In this document: positions 1-6,189 of the stretch, piece after piece
Layout: each line of letters begins with the position of its first letter
How positions within the stretch are numbered: position 1 is the stretch's first letter
Assembly (NCBI GenBank): GCA_013214245.1
Contig: JABSQE010000059.1
Coordinates: 1 to 6,911, forward strand
Length of the DNA: 6,911 nt
DNA from: Hyphomicrobiaceae bacterium
Lineage (GTDB): Bacteria > Pseudomonadota > Alphaproteobacteria > Rhizobiales > Hyphomicrobiaceae
Reading direction: 5' to 3'
Translations under genes and position numbers: made by a program
Notes under the pieces: model-generated
What the model was told of the DNA's origin: nothing
Databases searched by the model: none
Seen by the model: the letters and a program-made list of their open reading frames with translations, nothing else

Positions 1-210
1 ACGTCTTTTGCTGGCATTACGGCTATCTACACTCCGGGCCTTGTATGGTTAAGCATTGTCTATGGGCTAAATTCAACCACACTTCTTTTTGGATTTTGGC
101 CATTTATTTATACAGATATTCTAAAAATGTTTTTAATAACTTTTATAGTCTTCGCATTTCAGCAGCTTAATCAACAGAAAAGTATTAACATGTTTAATAA
201 AAACTTATAG
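1..210 (+). CDS. bioY: BioY biotin transporter, C-terminal fragment (5' end outside window)
   Basis: This is the last 69 codons of an integral membrane protein, ending at TAG 208-210. BioY is the substrate-binding S component of biotin uptake in the inner membrane, working alone or with an ECF-type energising module. The visible part has the family's C-terminal pattern: a Tyr-x-Pro-Gly-Leu-x-Trp-Leu stretch (residues 10-17 of the fragment), a hydrophobic helix, then a Phe-Gly-x-Trp-Pro-Phe-Ile segment leading into Thr-Asp-Ile-Leu-Lys (residues 30-42) and a last hydrophobic helix. Many BioY proteins have Gly-Asp where this one has Thr-Asp, a small departure. The tail is short and hydrophilic. 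The identification rests on recalled family motifs in a short fragment, so another small multi-helix transporter is possible but less likely. The next plus-strand gene is 500 nt away, so this is probably the end of its transcript. Confidence 0.78.
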   Translation, partial: TSFAGITAIYTPGLVWLSIVYGLNSTTLLFGFWPFIYTDILKMFLITFIVFAFQQLNQQKSINMFNKNL

Positions 211-246
211 ACTATATGCACACAGCTGAAAACATTTTATAAGTTT
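201..246. repeat. Inverted repeat at the bioY stop codon
   Basis: AAACTTATA at 201-209 is exactly complementary to TATAAGTTT at 238-246, giving 9 bp around a 28-nt spacer, and the left arm overlaps the bioY stop codon. It could be a weak transcript-end hairpin, but all but one of the pairs per arm are A-T, the loop is long and no T-run follows. In sequence this AT-rich, chance is a fair alternative. Confidence 0.2.
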
Positions 247-542
247 GATATAGAGTACAGATTCTTATGTAGCAATCTCGTTGTATGGCTCACTGGATTT
301 GAGAAAATTATAATCTTCAAATTTAAAAAGCTGCTCTCCATTAGCTGGGCACAGAAATTTTTATGCTATGCCTAAAAGAGAGGATATTAGTTTATAGCTT
401 ATTAATTGGTTGTGCCATAATCTTCAGTAAATTAATTAATATAAATCTTTCCTGAATCAACTTATTTACAATCATGTATAACATACCATTAATCAGATTG
501 GAATAAGTTTAGAGTTTAGATAAAAATTGTATGCATCATTAG

Positions 543-548
543 TATAAT
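543..548 (+). promoter_or_regulatory. Candidate -10 element for kdsD
   Basis: TATAAT at 543-548 is a perfect match to the sigma-70 -10 hexamer and lies 165 nt upstream of the kdsD start. No good -35 hexamer sits 16-18 nt further upstream, and a perfect hexamer is expected by chance about once per kilobase at this base composition. If used, it would start a transcript near 555 that carries all the hairpins between 565 and 687 as a leader. Confidence 0.25.
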
Positions 549-564
549 TACCTCAAACCCATTA

Positions 565-610
565 CGTCTCGAATAGACGAGTTAAAAACGACTAGCAGGA
601 TTTGCTGTCG
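565..610 (+). other. Two small hairpins in the presumed kdsD leader
   Basis: CGTCT (565-569) pairs with AGACG (575-579) around a 5-nt loop. Ten bases later CGAC (589-592) plus AGCA (594-597) pair with TGCT (603-606) plus GTCG (607-610), an 8-bp stem with one bulged T at 593 and a 5-nt loop. Both stems contain several G-C pairs inside otherwise AT-rich spacer sequence. They are most simply parts of a folded leader RNA or small RNA. I do not recognise a known riboswitch or RNA family here. Confidence 0.35.
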
Positions 611-654
611 AACAACAATCCATGCCAGTTTTCATTTGTATAAAGTCCTATGAT

Positions 655-687
655 AGTTCGGTCTGACCTTTAAAGGTCGGATTAACT
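655..687 (+). other. Long stem-loop just upstream of kdsD
   Basis: The core GACCTTTAAAGGTC (665-678) is a perfect 14-nt palindrome. Pairing continues outward to 655 and 687 through T662-A681 and C663-G680, with G-T wobbles, one bulged C at 659 and a closing AGTT/AACT stem. The resulting hairpin has about 13 bp and a 6-nt loop and ends 26 nt before the kdsD ATG. No T-run follows, so it is not a classical intrinsic terminator. It may be a leader structure that controls translation or stability, or a palindromic protein-binding site. Confidence 0.4.
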
Positions 688-713
688 GTAACATTTGCAG
701 GTGCATAACTAAC

Positions 714-1679
714 ATGCTCAATTCGTTACATTTCGCATTACGTACATTAGAACTTGAAACAAAAGGTCTGCAACAACTACATAATCAACTCAAAAACAAG
801 TTAGCTGAACCTTTTGGATCGGCTATTACATTACTTCAATCTACAGTTGGTCGATTGATAGTGACCGGAATAGGAAAGTCAGGCCACATCGGACAGAAAC
901 TTGCGGCAACATTCGCTTCAACTGGAACACCATCGTTCTTTGTTCATCCAAGTGAGGCCTCACATGGGGATCTTGGGATGATAACGGGCAATGATGTGAT
1001 ATTGGCAATTTCTTGGTCAGGAGAAACCACAGAACTGGCTAATATTTTGACTTATTCGCGCCGATTTGCTGTACCCTTAATATCCTTAACATCAAGATTA
1101 GATTCTGCGCTTGGCCAAGCATCCGATTTATGTTTATTATTGCCTCGTGCTAAAGAGGCATGCCCGCATGGGCTTGCTCCGACCACATCCACAACAATTA
1201 CACTAGCACTAGGTGATTGTCTGGCTATGGCTCTTTTAGAGGCAAAAGGCTTTTCAGCACATGACTTTAAGCAATTTCATCCCGGTGGATCTCTTGGAGC
1301 GAAATTAAGGTATCTCAGCGATATAATGCACTCAGGCGAAAAAATGCCGCTTGTTAAGAAACATACAGTTATGAGCGAGGCGCTTTTGATTATGACAGAA
1401 AAAAGCTTTGGATGCCTTGGTGTAACAGATAAGAATGACAAGTTAGTTGGCATGATAACTGATGGCGATTTACGTCGTCACATGGGTCCAAGTCTTGTTC
1501 AGTCTGAAGCGCAAGATATCATGACTTATAGCCCTGACACCTTGCCATATCACATACTCGCATCCGCGGCTCTTGAGCAAATGAACACTCGCCAAAGGAC
1601 ACAAATGTTTATTGTTAAAGAAGAAAAACCTCTAGGTATTGTCCACATTCATGATTTACTAAGAATTGGTTTGGGTTAA
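714..1679 (+). CDS. kdsD: Arabinose-5-phosphate isomerase, KpsF/GutQ family
   Basis: Interconverts ribulose-5-phosphate and arabinose-5-phosphate in the cytoplasm, the entry step to Kdo for LPS inner core. The protein is 321 aa, close to the usual length of about 325. An N-terminal SIS sugar-isomerase domain (about 35-195) shows Gly-Ile-Gly-Lys-Ser-Gly (52-57), a His-Pro-Ser-Glu-Ala-Ser-His-Gly-Asp-Leu-Gly run (78-88), Ser-x-Ser-Gly-Glu-Thr (100-105), Pro-Thr-Thr-Ser-Thr (156-160) and His-Pro-Gly-Gly-Ser-Leu-Gly (189-195). Lys55, Glu104, Glu148 and His189 are plausible counterparts of the residues important for catalysis in the family. Two CBS domains follow (about 204-258 and 268-321), each with a recognisable Asp-Leu-(Arg/Leu) end. 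The start is the first ATG in a frame that is closed upstream by TAG at 654; a weak AGG at 699-701 precedes it. It stands alone, with about 500 nt of gene-free DNA on both sides, whereas kdsD is often followed by lptC, lptA and lptB. Confidence 0.95.
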   Translation: MLNSLHFALRTLELETKGLQQLHNQLKNKLAEPFGSAITLLQSTVGRLIVTGIGKSGHIGQKLAATFASTGTPSFFVHPSEASHGDLGMITGNDVILAISWSGETTELANILTYSRRFAVPLISLTSRLDSALGQASDLCLLLPRAKEACPHGLAPTTSTTITLALGDCLAMALLEAKGFSAHDFKQFHPGGSLGAKLRYLSDIMHSGEKMPLVKKHTVMSEALLIMTEKSFGCLGVTDKNDKLVGMITDGDLRRHMGPSLVQSEAQDIMTYSPDTLPYHILASAALEQMNTRQRTQMFIVKEEKPLGIVHIHDLLRIGLG

Positions 1680-2181
1680 CCTAATTATGAATTATCATTA
1701 TCAAAACTTAAACTTGAAAATATTTCTAAAACCTTTGATTTGTGTACTCTTATTTTATAGAGAGAAATAATTTAAGTAATAGTACTATCTACATATTTAA
1801 GTTTTACTAGCAACCTTTACTTGTGATAAGGATTCAGTATAACTATGGTAAAGTTAGAAGTTACAGTATGGGCAATAAGAAAGTTGTAAAAGTATATTAG
1901 TGTTATAGATAAATTTAGTACAAGTTGTAGAAAATTTAATTAATAGCAATAAAGTTCAAAAATTTCTAATTTCCATTTTAAACAGTGTCTTAAGGTTATG
2001 TTATAAAGCGCTCGTGAAAGATTAATTTCTACAGCAAGTTGGTACTTAAAAAATTGTACCAACCAATAAGCCTGTATATTTTAAGATATTCAAATTGCTA
2101 AAAATACGTTATGCGAAGGATTCAAATCTTGAAGTGTTATTTTACTATTTATAATACAAACTATAGCACTCAATTATCGGC
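1680..2181. other. Gene-free gap between convergent kdsD and dsbB
   Basis: About 500 nt between the ends of two genes that read toward each other. It is extremely AT-rich and stops are frequent in all frames. A 27-codon ATG frame starts 7 nt after the kdsD stop (1687-1770, plus) and has a hydrophobic stretch, but resembles nothing I can name. An 8-bp inverted repeat at 2038-2063 is the only clear structure. I see no tRNA, no repeat family and no protein remnant that can be identified. Confidence 0.7.
2038..2063. repeat. Perfect inverted repeat between kdsD and dsbB
   Basis: GTTGGTAC (2038-2045) and GTACCAAC (2056-2063) are exact complements around a 10-nt A/T loop. It lies about 360 nt past the end of kdsD and about 120 nt past the end of dsbB, between convergent genes, where a two-way transcript end would be expected. 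Neither strand has a T-run after the stem, so terminator function is unproven; a protein-binding palindrome or chance are alternatives. Confidence 0.3.
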
Positions 2182-2715
2182 CTAATTAGTATAAATTAAA
2201 TTATAAGAAGATGCAGCTCTAATACAACAAATCGTCAAAATTAGACTTGATATAACATTCCAGCCTGCAAAAGATAATCCTAAAAATCTCCACGCCACAT
2301 GACCACAAGACGTAGTAGGCATTTCTTGTAAGAGTGCCAATATCCCCTCATTATTTTCTACCAAATGTTGGTGGCGTGCGTAATTACATGTTGTCGAACC
2401 ATCCCAGAAGCCCCATTCGATACCCGCATGATATGAGCCAAGAAAAACATTTAAGAGAAATATCAATGAGGTTAATAAGAACAACGTGATTGCTAAGCCG
2501 CGTTTTTCTAGGCCAACGAAGAGTAAGGCAATAAATAGTATAGGGATACCTAGATAATAGCTGTATCGCTGCTGGATACACAGTTCGCAAGCTTTATATC
2601 CACCGACATATTCAAACGCAAAAGCTAGTAATATTACTATTAGAGCTATGATGTAACTAATAGCACCCCATTTATACGAAGGTTGCCTTTTTATTTCAGA
2701 TGTTGATAATGCCAT
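2182..2715 (-). CDS. dsbB: Disulfide bond formation protein B (DsbB family)
   Basis: An inner-membrane quinone reductase that re-oxidises the periplasmic disulfide donor DsbA and passes electrons to ubiquinone. The 177-aa protein has four predicted helices (about 17-34, 54-69, 74-93, 148-166). The first periplasmic loop carries the redox pair in Cys43-Glu-Leu-Cys46, followed by Gln-Arg at 49-50. The second loop starts with Ser-Tyr-His-Ala-Gly-Ile-Glu-Trp-Gly-Phe-Trp (94-104) and holds the second pair, Cys110 and Cys137. This loop wording is typical of the alphaproteobacterial branch of DsbB. The ATG is supported by a GGAG at 2727-2730, 11 nt upstream. It follows yqaA on the same strand by 48 nt, and the two are probably co-transcribed; this adjacency recurs in Alphaproteobacteria as far as I recall. 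All four cysteines are present, so the protein should be active if a DsbA partner exists. Confidence 0.93.
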   Translation of the reverse strand: MALSTSEIKRQPSYKWGAISYIIALIVILLAFAFEYVGGYKACELCIQQRYSYYLGIPILFIALLFVGLEKRGLAITLFLLTSLIFLLNVFLGSYHAGIEWGFWDGSTTCNYARHQHLVENNEGILALLQEMPTTSCGHVAWRFLGLSFAGWNVISSLILTICCIRAASSYNLIYTN

Positions 2716-2763
2716 CGATTAAGTAACTCCAAGACTTCATAATTGCCAAAAAAACACAAAATT

Positions 2764-3375
2764 TCAATATACTAGATATTTAGTTACTAAAAAGATTGCA
2801 AGAAATAGACTAAAGAATACTAAGGTGACAGCGCTCAAACGCTCTTCTATGAATACTCTAATCGATCGACCGAAGAAATAAATTAGACCACATATCGTAA
2901 AGAACACTAGGCCACGTGATGCGAAACTTGCTAGCAAAAAGACAACTAGATCAAGCTTCATAACACCACTTGCTATAGTTACAACTTTGTAAGGAAAAGG
3001 AGTAACACCTGCAAAAAATACAATCCATGCCCCGTAATTGTTGTAGTAGTAACGAAATGCATCAAACTTTTCCATCCCGCCATATACGATCAACACGGAC
3101 TTGCCAAAAAGATCAAACAAACAATAGCCTATCATATATCCTGCAAAACCGCCTAGAACCGATGCTGAGGTCGCTATAGCAGCAAATTTCCATGCTTTAG
3201 CCTTATTAGCTAAAGCCATGGGTATAAGTATTACATGGGGTGGTATTGGAAATAAGGAACTCTCAGCAAACGCTAAGGCGAATAAAGCGAGAGATGCATA
3301 TCTATTAGCTGCAAGTATTATAACTCTGTCATAAACATATTGTAATGCAGCTCTAAAATAAACGACTAAACGCAT
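2764..3375 (-). CDS. yqaA: YqaA family membrane protein (DedA/VTT-like)
   Basis: A 203-aa inner-membrane protein of the YqaA branch of the DedA/VTT (SNARE-associated) superfamily. Better studied relatives move lipids across the membrane or affect membrane homeostasis; the exact substrate of YqaA is not established. Visible motifs are Phe-Ala-Glu-Ser-Ser-Leu-Phe-Pro-Ile-Pro-Pro (36-46), Gly-Gly-x-x-Gly-Tyr-x-Ile-Gly-Tyr (75-84) and a re-entrant-type Ala-Gly-Val-Thr-Pro-Phe-Pro-Tyr-Lys stretch (122-130), with a last helix at about 180-198. I chose ATG at 3375. A TTG two codons upstream (3381) is in frame, but the AGGA at 3384-3387 is only 2 nt from it and an ideal 8 nt from the ATG. It precedes dsbB by 48 nt on the same strand. 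A possible 11-codon upstream frame lies just ahead. Confidence 0.9.
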   Translation of the reverse strand: MRLVVYFRAALQYVYDRVIILAANRYASLALFALAFAESSLFPIPPHVILIPMALANKAKAWKFAAIATSASVLGGFAGYMIGYCLFDLFGKSVLIVYGGMEKFDAFRYYYNNYGAWIVFFAGVTPFPYKVVTIASGVMKLDLVVFLLASFASRGLVFFTICGLIYFFGRSIRVFIEERLSAVTLVFFSLFLAIFLVTKYLVY

Positions 3376-3383
3376 CTGCAATA

Positions 3384-3387
3384 TCCT
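3384..3387 (-). promoter_or_regulatory. Ribosome binding site deciding the yqaA start
   Basis: AGGA on the minus strand lies 8 nt before ATG 3375 and only 2 nt before the in-frame TTG at 3381. The spacing favours the ATG. Confidence 0.6.
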
Positions 3388-3393
3388 GATTAT

Positions 3394-3429
3394 TTATTTG
3401 ATAGTCCTCAAAAAAACAATAATATCCAT
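3394..3429 (-). CDS. Possible 11-codon upstream reading frame before yqaA
   Basis: An ATG at 3429 opens a frame reading Met-Asp-Ile-Ile-Val-Phe-Leu-Arg-Thr-Ile-Lys and ending at TAA, 18 nt before the yqaA ATG. It is preceded at 10 nt by GAGGGGGG (minus strand, 3447-3440), an unusual G-rich stretch in AT-rich spacer DNA that resembles a strong Shine-Dalgarno sequence. The peptide has no obvious attenuator signature such as repeated codons for one amino acid. It could couple ribosome loading to yqaA or be chance. Confidence 0.2.
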   Translation of the reverse strand: MDIIVFLRTIK

Positions 3430-3501
3430 TTACTACACACCCCCCTCATCAAAGGTCAAAGAGTGGAAGTTCCATTAAAGTCAAACTTTTCTATAAATCC
3501 T

Positions 3502-3517
3502 AGCTATTGTGATAGCT
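3502..3517 (-). terminator. Weak hairpin downstream of hemW
   Basis: AGCTAT (3502-3507) and ATAGCT (3512-3517) pair around a TGTG loop, about 50 nt past the hemW stop and upstream of yqaA. The 6-bp stem is AT-rich and on the minus strand is followed by AGGATTTATAG rather than a T-run. If it works as a transcript end, hemW and yqaA are separate units; otherwise all five minus-strand genes may be partly read through. Confidence 0.25.
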
Positions 3518-3567
3518 TATTCTCACAGCCAAGCCTAAACACGTTGTAAGCTTGTAAAATGGTGCTT

Positions 3568-4761
3568 TCATACTGGCTCCAAAGAGCTAGCAAGTTCCAA
3601 AATAAGTTTATTTACAATAAAACGTCCCTGTTCTTTCACTCGAAGTACCTTAAAATCTTGCGCATATTCCAAAAAGTCTTGCTCAACAAGCTCTGTAACT
3701 TTTTTCTGCATTGGTATTAAGCTAGCGATGCGAGCGAGACGTTCAAGATTTAGGCCTTCAACAGTTCTTAAGCCCATAATTATTAGCTCATCTGCTTGTT
3801 CTTCCTTGCTAAGTTTAGCAAATTCAATAAGAGCATTTCCACTCTCGTTTATCTTTGCAAGCCATTTTTCCGGCAGATACTCGTTCAAAATAGCAATACG
3901 ATAACCATTTGAAATAATGCGCCCATGTGCACCAGGACCAATGCCAGCATATTCTCCACAACGCCAATACAAGAGATTATGTTGACTTTCCAAACCGGGA
4001 ACAGCGTGATTAGAAATTTCATATCCTTTCAGGCCCGCGTTCGTAGTCATTTGTTGAGTCAACGCATACATATCATTAGCAAGCTCTGGCTCTAAGATAT
4101 GTAATTCACCAGCTAGGCGCTTATTAGCGAATAGTGTTCCTTCTTGAATTATGAGTTGATAAAGGGAAAGGTGCTGCCCACCTAGTGACAGTACTTGTGA
4201 AAGTTCACAACGCCAGTCATCAAGAGTTTGATTTGGTCGGGCATAGATCAAGTCTAATGAAAAATTTGGAAAAATTTTAGCTGTGATATCGATGCATACT
4301 AAGGCTTGTCGGGCTGTATGTAATCTTCCTAGTGCTTGTAAATCAAAATCTCTCAGCGCTTGTACTCCTAATGACAACCTATTAATTCCAACACTACGGT
4401 AAGCTTTAAAACGCCCTAACTCTACATTTGAAGGGTTGGCTTCAAGTGTTATCTCTGCCCACGACTCTACGTGCCAAGATTGTTGTATAGCTCTCAGCAG
4501 GGAATCAAGCACTGGTGGTAACATCAATGATGGTGTTCCACCACCAATAAAAATACTGCTGACAGACTTGGGACCGGTTAAGCTTCTAAGATGTAATATC
4601 TCTTGTATGTAGCCAGCTAGAATATCTGCCTGATCAATACTACCGTAATTAGCAAAGCTATTAAAATCACAATATGGACACTTTGATTCGCAAAACGGCC
4701 AGTGTACATATATGCCAAAATTTGAGTCATTAAATTGTTCAAACTTTTGAGATACATTCAT
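3568..4761 (-). CDS. hemW: Heme-binding radical SAM protein HemW (HemN-like)
   Basis: A cytoplasmic radical SAM protein that binds heme and is thought to act as a heme chaperone. It is often mis-named oxygen-independent coproporphyrinogen oxidase. The 397-aa chain opens with the iron-sulfur motif Cys24-x3-Cys28-x2-Cys31, here followed by Asp-Phe. True HemN has Gly-Cys after its third cysteine, so the fourth cysteine that marks HemN is missing and HemW is the better name. Further motifs are Gly-Gly-Gly-Thr-Pro-Ser (73-78), Glu-Ala-Asn-Pro (107-110), the heme-associated His-Asn-x-x-Tyr-Trp (261-266) and Gly-Ile-Gly-Pro-Gly-Ala-His-Gly (273-280). The C-terminal HemN_C region holds Gly-Leu-Arg-Thr-Val-Glu-Gly-Leu (330-337). 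Its ATG lies inside the end of rdgB, giving a 23-nt overlap in a different frame and suggesting translational coupling. It is the last gene of the rph-rdgB-hemW unit. Confidence 0.95.
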   Translation of the reverse strand: MNVSQKFEQFNDSNFGIYVHWPFCESKCPYCDFNSFANYGSIDQADILAGYIQEILHLRSLTGPKSVSSIFIGGGTPSLMLPPVLDSLLRAIQQSWHVESWAEITLEANPSNVELGRFKAYRSVGINRLSLGVQALRDFDLQALGRLHTARQALVCIDITAKIFPNFSLDLIYARPNQTLDDWRCELSQVLSLGGQHLSLYQLIIQEGTLFANKRLAGELHILEPELANDMYALTQQMTTNAGLKGYEISNHAVPGLESQHNLLYWRCGEYAGIGPGAHGRIISNGYRIAILNEYLPEKWLAKINESGNALIEFAKLSKEEQADELIIMGLRTVEGLNLERLARIASLIPMQKKVTELVEQDFLEYAQDFKVLRVKEQGRFIVNKLILELASSLEPV

Positions 4762-5386
4762 TAATAAAGAGTTCCAGTGCTCGAGAGCGATGCGAAAGTA
4801 CGGCTTTGCATTCAGTCTTTAGCTCTATATTCTCTGCGGGATGCATCTCAGCAAATGTCTTGTTGTAACCATCTGGCTGAAATATCGGATCGTAGCCATA
4901 CCCTAAATCACCACGAGGCGGCCATACCAAACACCCATAGGTTTTACCTTCATAAGATTTGAGTGTACCGTCTACCCAAGATATGACAATTGTAGAAATA
5001 AAGTTGGCAGCCGGTTTCTCGTACAACCAACGTCCCCTGTTCACTAGCTCTTCTCTAACACGTCGCATGGCGCTTGCAAAATCTCTTTTTGGCCCACTCC
5101 GATCAGCAGAATATACACCAGGAGCACCATCTAGCCCCTCGACTTCAAGTCCAGAATCATCAGCCAGAGAAGGTAATCCTGTCGCAGCTTGCGCTGCGCA
5201 TGCTTTGATCACAGCATTTTCTATAAACGTGGAACCAGTCTCTTCTGGTACGGGCAAATCGAGATCACGGGATGATGTTGTTTCGATATTATAGGGTGCC
5301 AACAAAGCACTAATTTCTTGAATTTTACCAGTATTGTGGCTTGCTATAACTATTTTGTCGCCTGGATAAAGAATATGAGAGTTCAT
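4739..5386 (-). CDS. rdgB: dITP/XTP pyrophosphatase (RdgB/HAM1 family)
   Basis: A cytoplasmic house-cleaning enzyme that hydrolyses dITP, ITP and XTP to the monophosphate and pyrophosphate, keeping deaminated purines out of DNA and RNA. The 215-aa protein has every family signature: Ser-His-Asn-Thr-Gly-Lys (16-21), Glu-Glu-Thr-Gly-x-x-Phe-x-Glu-Asn-Ala (48-58), Leu-Ala-Asp-Asp-Ser-Gly-Leu-Glu-Val (74-82) with metal-binding acidic residues, Gly-Ala-Pro-Gly-Val-Tyr-Ser-Ala (87-94), Gly-Tyr-Gly-Tyr-Asp-Pro-Ile-Phe (162-169) and Ser-His-Arg (198-200). The N-terminus of about 10 residues before the first strand is normal for alphaproteobacterial members and there is no other ATG nearby. An AGGG sits only 4 nt ahead of the start, closer than usual. 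The gene starts 73 nt after rph and overlaps hemW by 23 nt. Confidence 0.96.
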   Translation of the reverse strand: MNSHILYPGDKIVIASHNTGKIQEISALLAPYNIETTSSRDLDLPVPEETGSTFIENAVIKACAAQAATGLPSLADDSGLEVEGLDGAPGVYSADRSGPKRDFASAMRRVREELVNRGRWLYEKPAANFISTIVISWVDGTLKSYEGKTYGCLVWPPRGDLGYGYDPIFQPDGYNKTFAEMHPAENIELKTECKAVLSHRSRALELFINECISKV

Positions 5387-5450
5387 GACACCCTATAGAA
5401 GTTCAAATATATTTACTTTAAGTTCTGAAAGTGTAGCGCACATACCAAAC

Positions 5451-5464
5451 GCTGATATATCAGC
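5451..5464. repeat. 14-nt palindrome over the rph stop codon
   Basis: GCTGATATATCAGC is a perfect palindrome that contains the rph stop codon (minus strand, 5462-5460). As RNA it would form a 5-bp stem with a 4-nt loop. No T-run follows, so it is not an intrinsic terminator. It could shape the rph-rdgB junction in the mRNA, for example by slowing 3' decay, or be chance. Confidence 0.3.
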
Positions 5465-6173
5465 AAACAGTTAGTTTTTGCAGAGAGATTAATTCACCAA
5501 TACCTTTACGTGCAAGCTCTGTAAGCTCATCAAACCTATTTTGTTCAAAAGGCTCTTTCTCCGCAGTTCCTTGAATCTCTATAATACCGCCATTATTAGT
5601 CATAACAAAATTTGCATCGGCCTGTGCCACCGAATCTTCAGCATAATCAAGATCAAGCACACAAGTGTCATTATAAATTCCTGATGATATAGCAGCCACA
5701 TTAGCCTTAAGAACACCGTTTCCTATAATGTTACGCTCACTCATCAAATTAATGCAATCATAGAGAGCGACCCAACCCCCAGTGATAGCTGCAGTACGTG
5801 TGCCCCCATCAGCTTGGATAACATCGCAATCCACTGTAATCTGACGCTCGCCGAGTTTTTCCAAGTCAAGTGCAGCTCGCAAAGATCGGCCAACAAGCCT
5901 CTGAATTTCTTGTGTTCTACCTGTCGGTTTGCCCAACGAAATTTCTCTGCGCATACGTTGATGTGTAGATCTTGGCAGCATACCATATTCTGCAGTAAGC
6001 CAGCCTTTACCCTGCCCCTTAAGCCAGTTCGGCACGCGTTCTTCTAAAGTGGCTGTACAGAGAACATGTGTATTGCCAAATTTTATAAAACATGAACCTT
6101 CTGCATGCATAGAAGTAGCACGTTCAAGTGAAATGCTGCGTAATTCGTCAGGCTTTCGTTTTGACGGACGCAT
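5460..6173 (-). CDS. rph: Ribonuclease PH
   Basis: A phosphate-dependent 3'-5' exoribonuclease that trims extra nucleotides from tRNA precursors and acts as a ring hexamer in the cytoplasm. The 237-aa protein matches the family's normal length of about 238. It begins with the standard Met-Arg-Pro-Ser-x-Arg and has Leu-Thr-Ala-Glu-Tyr-Gly-Met-Leu-Pro (59-67). The phosphate-binding Gly-Arg-Thr-x-Glu-Ile-Gln-Arg-Leu-x-Gly-Arg-Ser-Leu-Arg is at 85-99, and Asp-Cys-Asp-Val-Ile-Gln-Ala-Asp-Gly-Gly-Thr-Arg-Thr at 115-127. The acidic Leu-Asp-Tyr-x-Glu-Asp-Ser-x-Ala-x-Ala-Asp-x-Asn (175-188) supplies likely metal-binding Asp180 and Asp186. The start ATG is at the family's conserved N-terminus; the ribosome binding site is weak (GAAAG). 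It heads the rph-rdgB-hemW unit. In many Alphaproteobacteria the divergent neighbour is hrcA, which is not seen here. Confidence 0.97.
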   Translation of the reverse strand: MRPSKRKPDELRSISLERATSMHAEGSCFIKFGNTHVLCTATLEERVPNWLKGQGKGWLTAEYGMLPRSTHQRMRREISLGKPTGRTQEIQRLVGRSLRAALDLEKLGERQITVDCDVIQADGGTRTAAITGGWVALYDCINLMSERNIIGNGVLKANVAAISSGIYNDTCVLDLDYAEDSVAQADANFVMTNNGGIIEIQGTAEKEPFEQNRFDELTELARKGIGELISLQKLTVC

Positions 6174-6189
6174 TAGTATAAACTTTCAT

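Larger units (their letters stand above)
211..713. other. Gene-free gap between bioY and kdsD
   Basis: About 500 nt hold no recognisable gene. The first 340 nt are very AT-rich with stops in all frames; the longest ATG frame I noticed is 30 codons (363-455, plus), with a hydrophobic middle but no convincing ribosome binding site. The last 150 nt differ: they are less AT-rich and contain several inverted repeats (565-579, 589-610, 655-687), annotated separately. No tRNA cloverleaf or T-loop consensus was found on either strand. Confidence 0.7.

Noticed and set aside
363..455. 30-codon plus-strand frame with a hydrophobic middle in the bioY-kdsD gap
   Set aside because: No convincing ribosome binding site and no resemblance to known small membrane proteins; length expected by chance.
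2110..2130. T-loop-like GGATTCAAATCTTG suggesting a tRNA
   Set aside because: The closing base pair of the T stem does not form, and no acceptor, D or anticodon stems can be fitted around it.
2384..2590. 68-codon minus-strand frame inside dsbB
   Set aside because: It is in another frame of the same strand as dsbB, which has all four cysteines and its helices in the proper frame.
614..3032. Shared 12-mer ACAATCCATGCC in the kdsD leader and inside yqaA
   Set aside because: A 12-nt match within about 7 kb of this composition is expected by chance; flanks do not match.
3568..4761. Naming this gene hemN (oxygen-independent coproporphyrinogen III oxidase)
   Set aside because: The fourth cysteine after the Cys-x3-Cys-x2-Cys motif is missing and a His-Asn-x-x-Tyr-Trp motif is present, both pointing to HemW.
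4777..5294. Plus-strand open frames of 61 and 111 codons opposite rdgB
   Set aside because: They are antisense shadows of a gene whose motifs are all intact, and their translations show no family resemblance.
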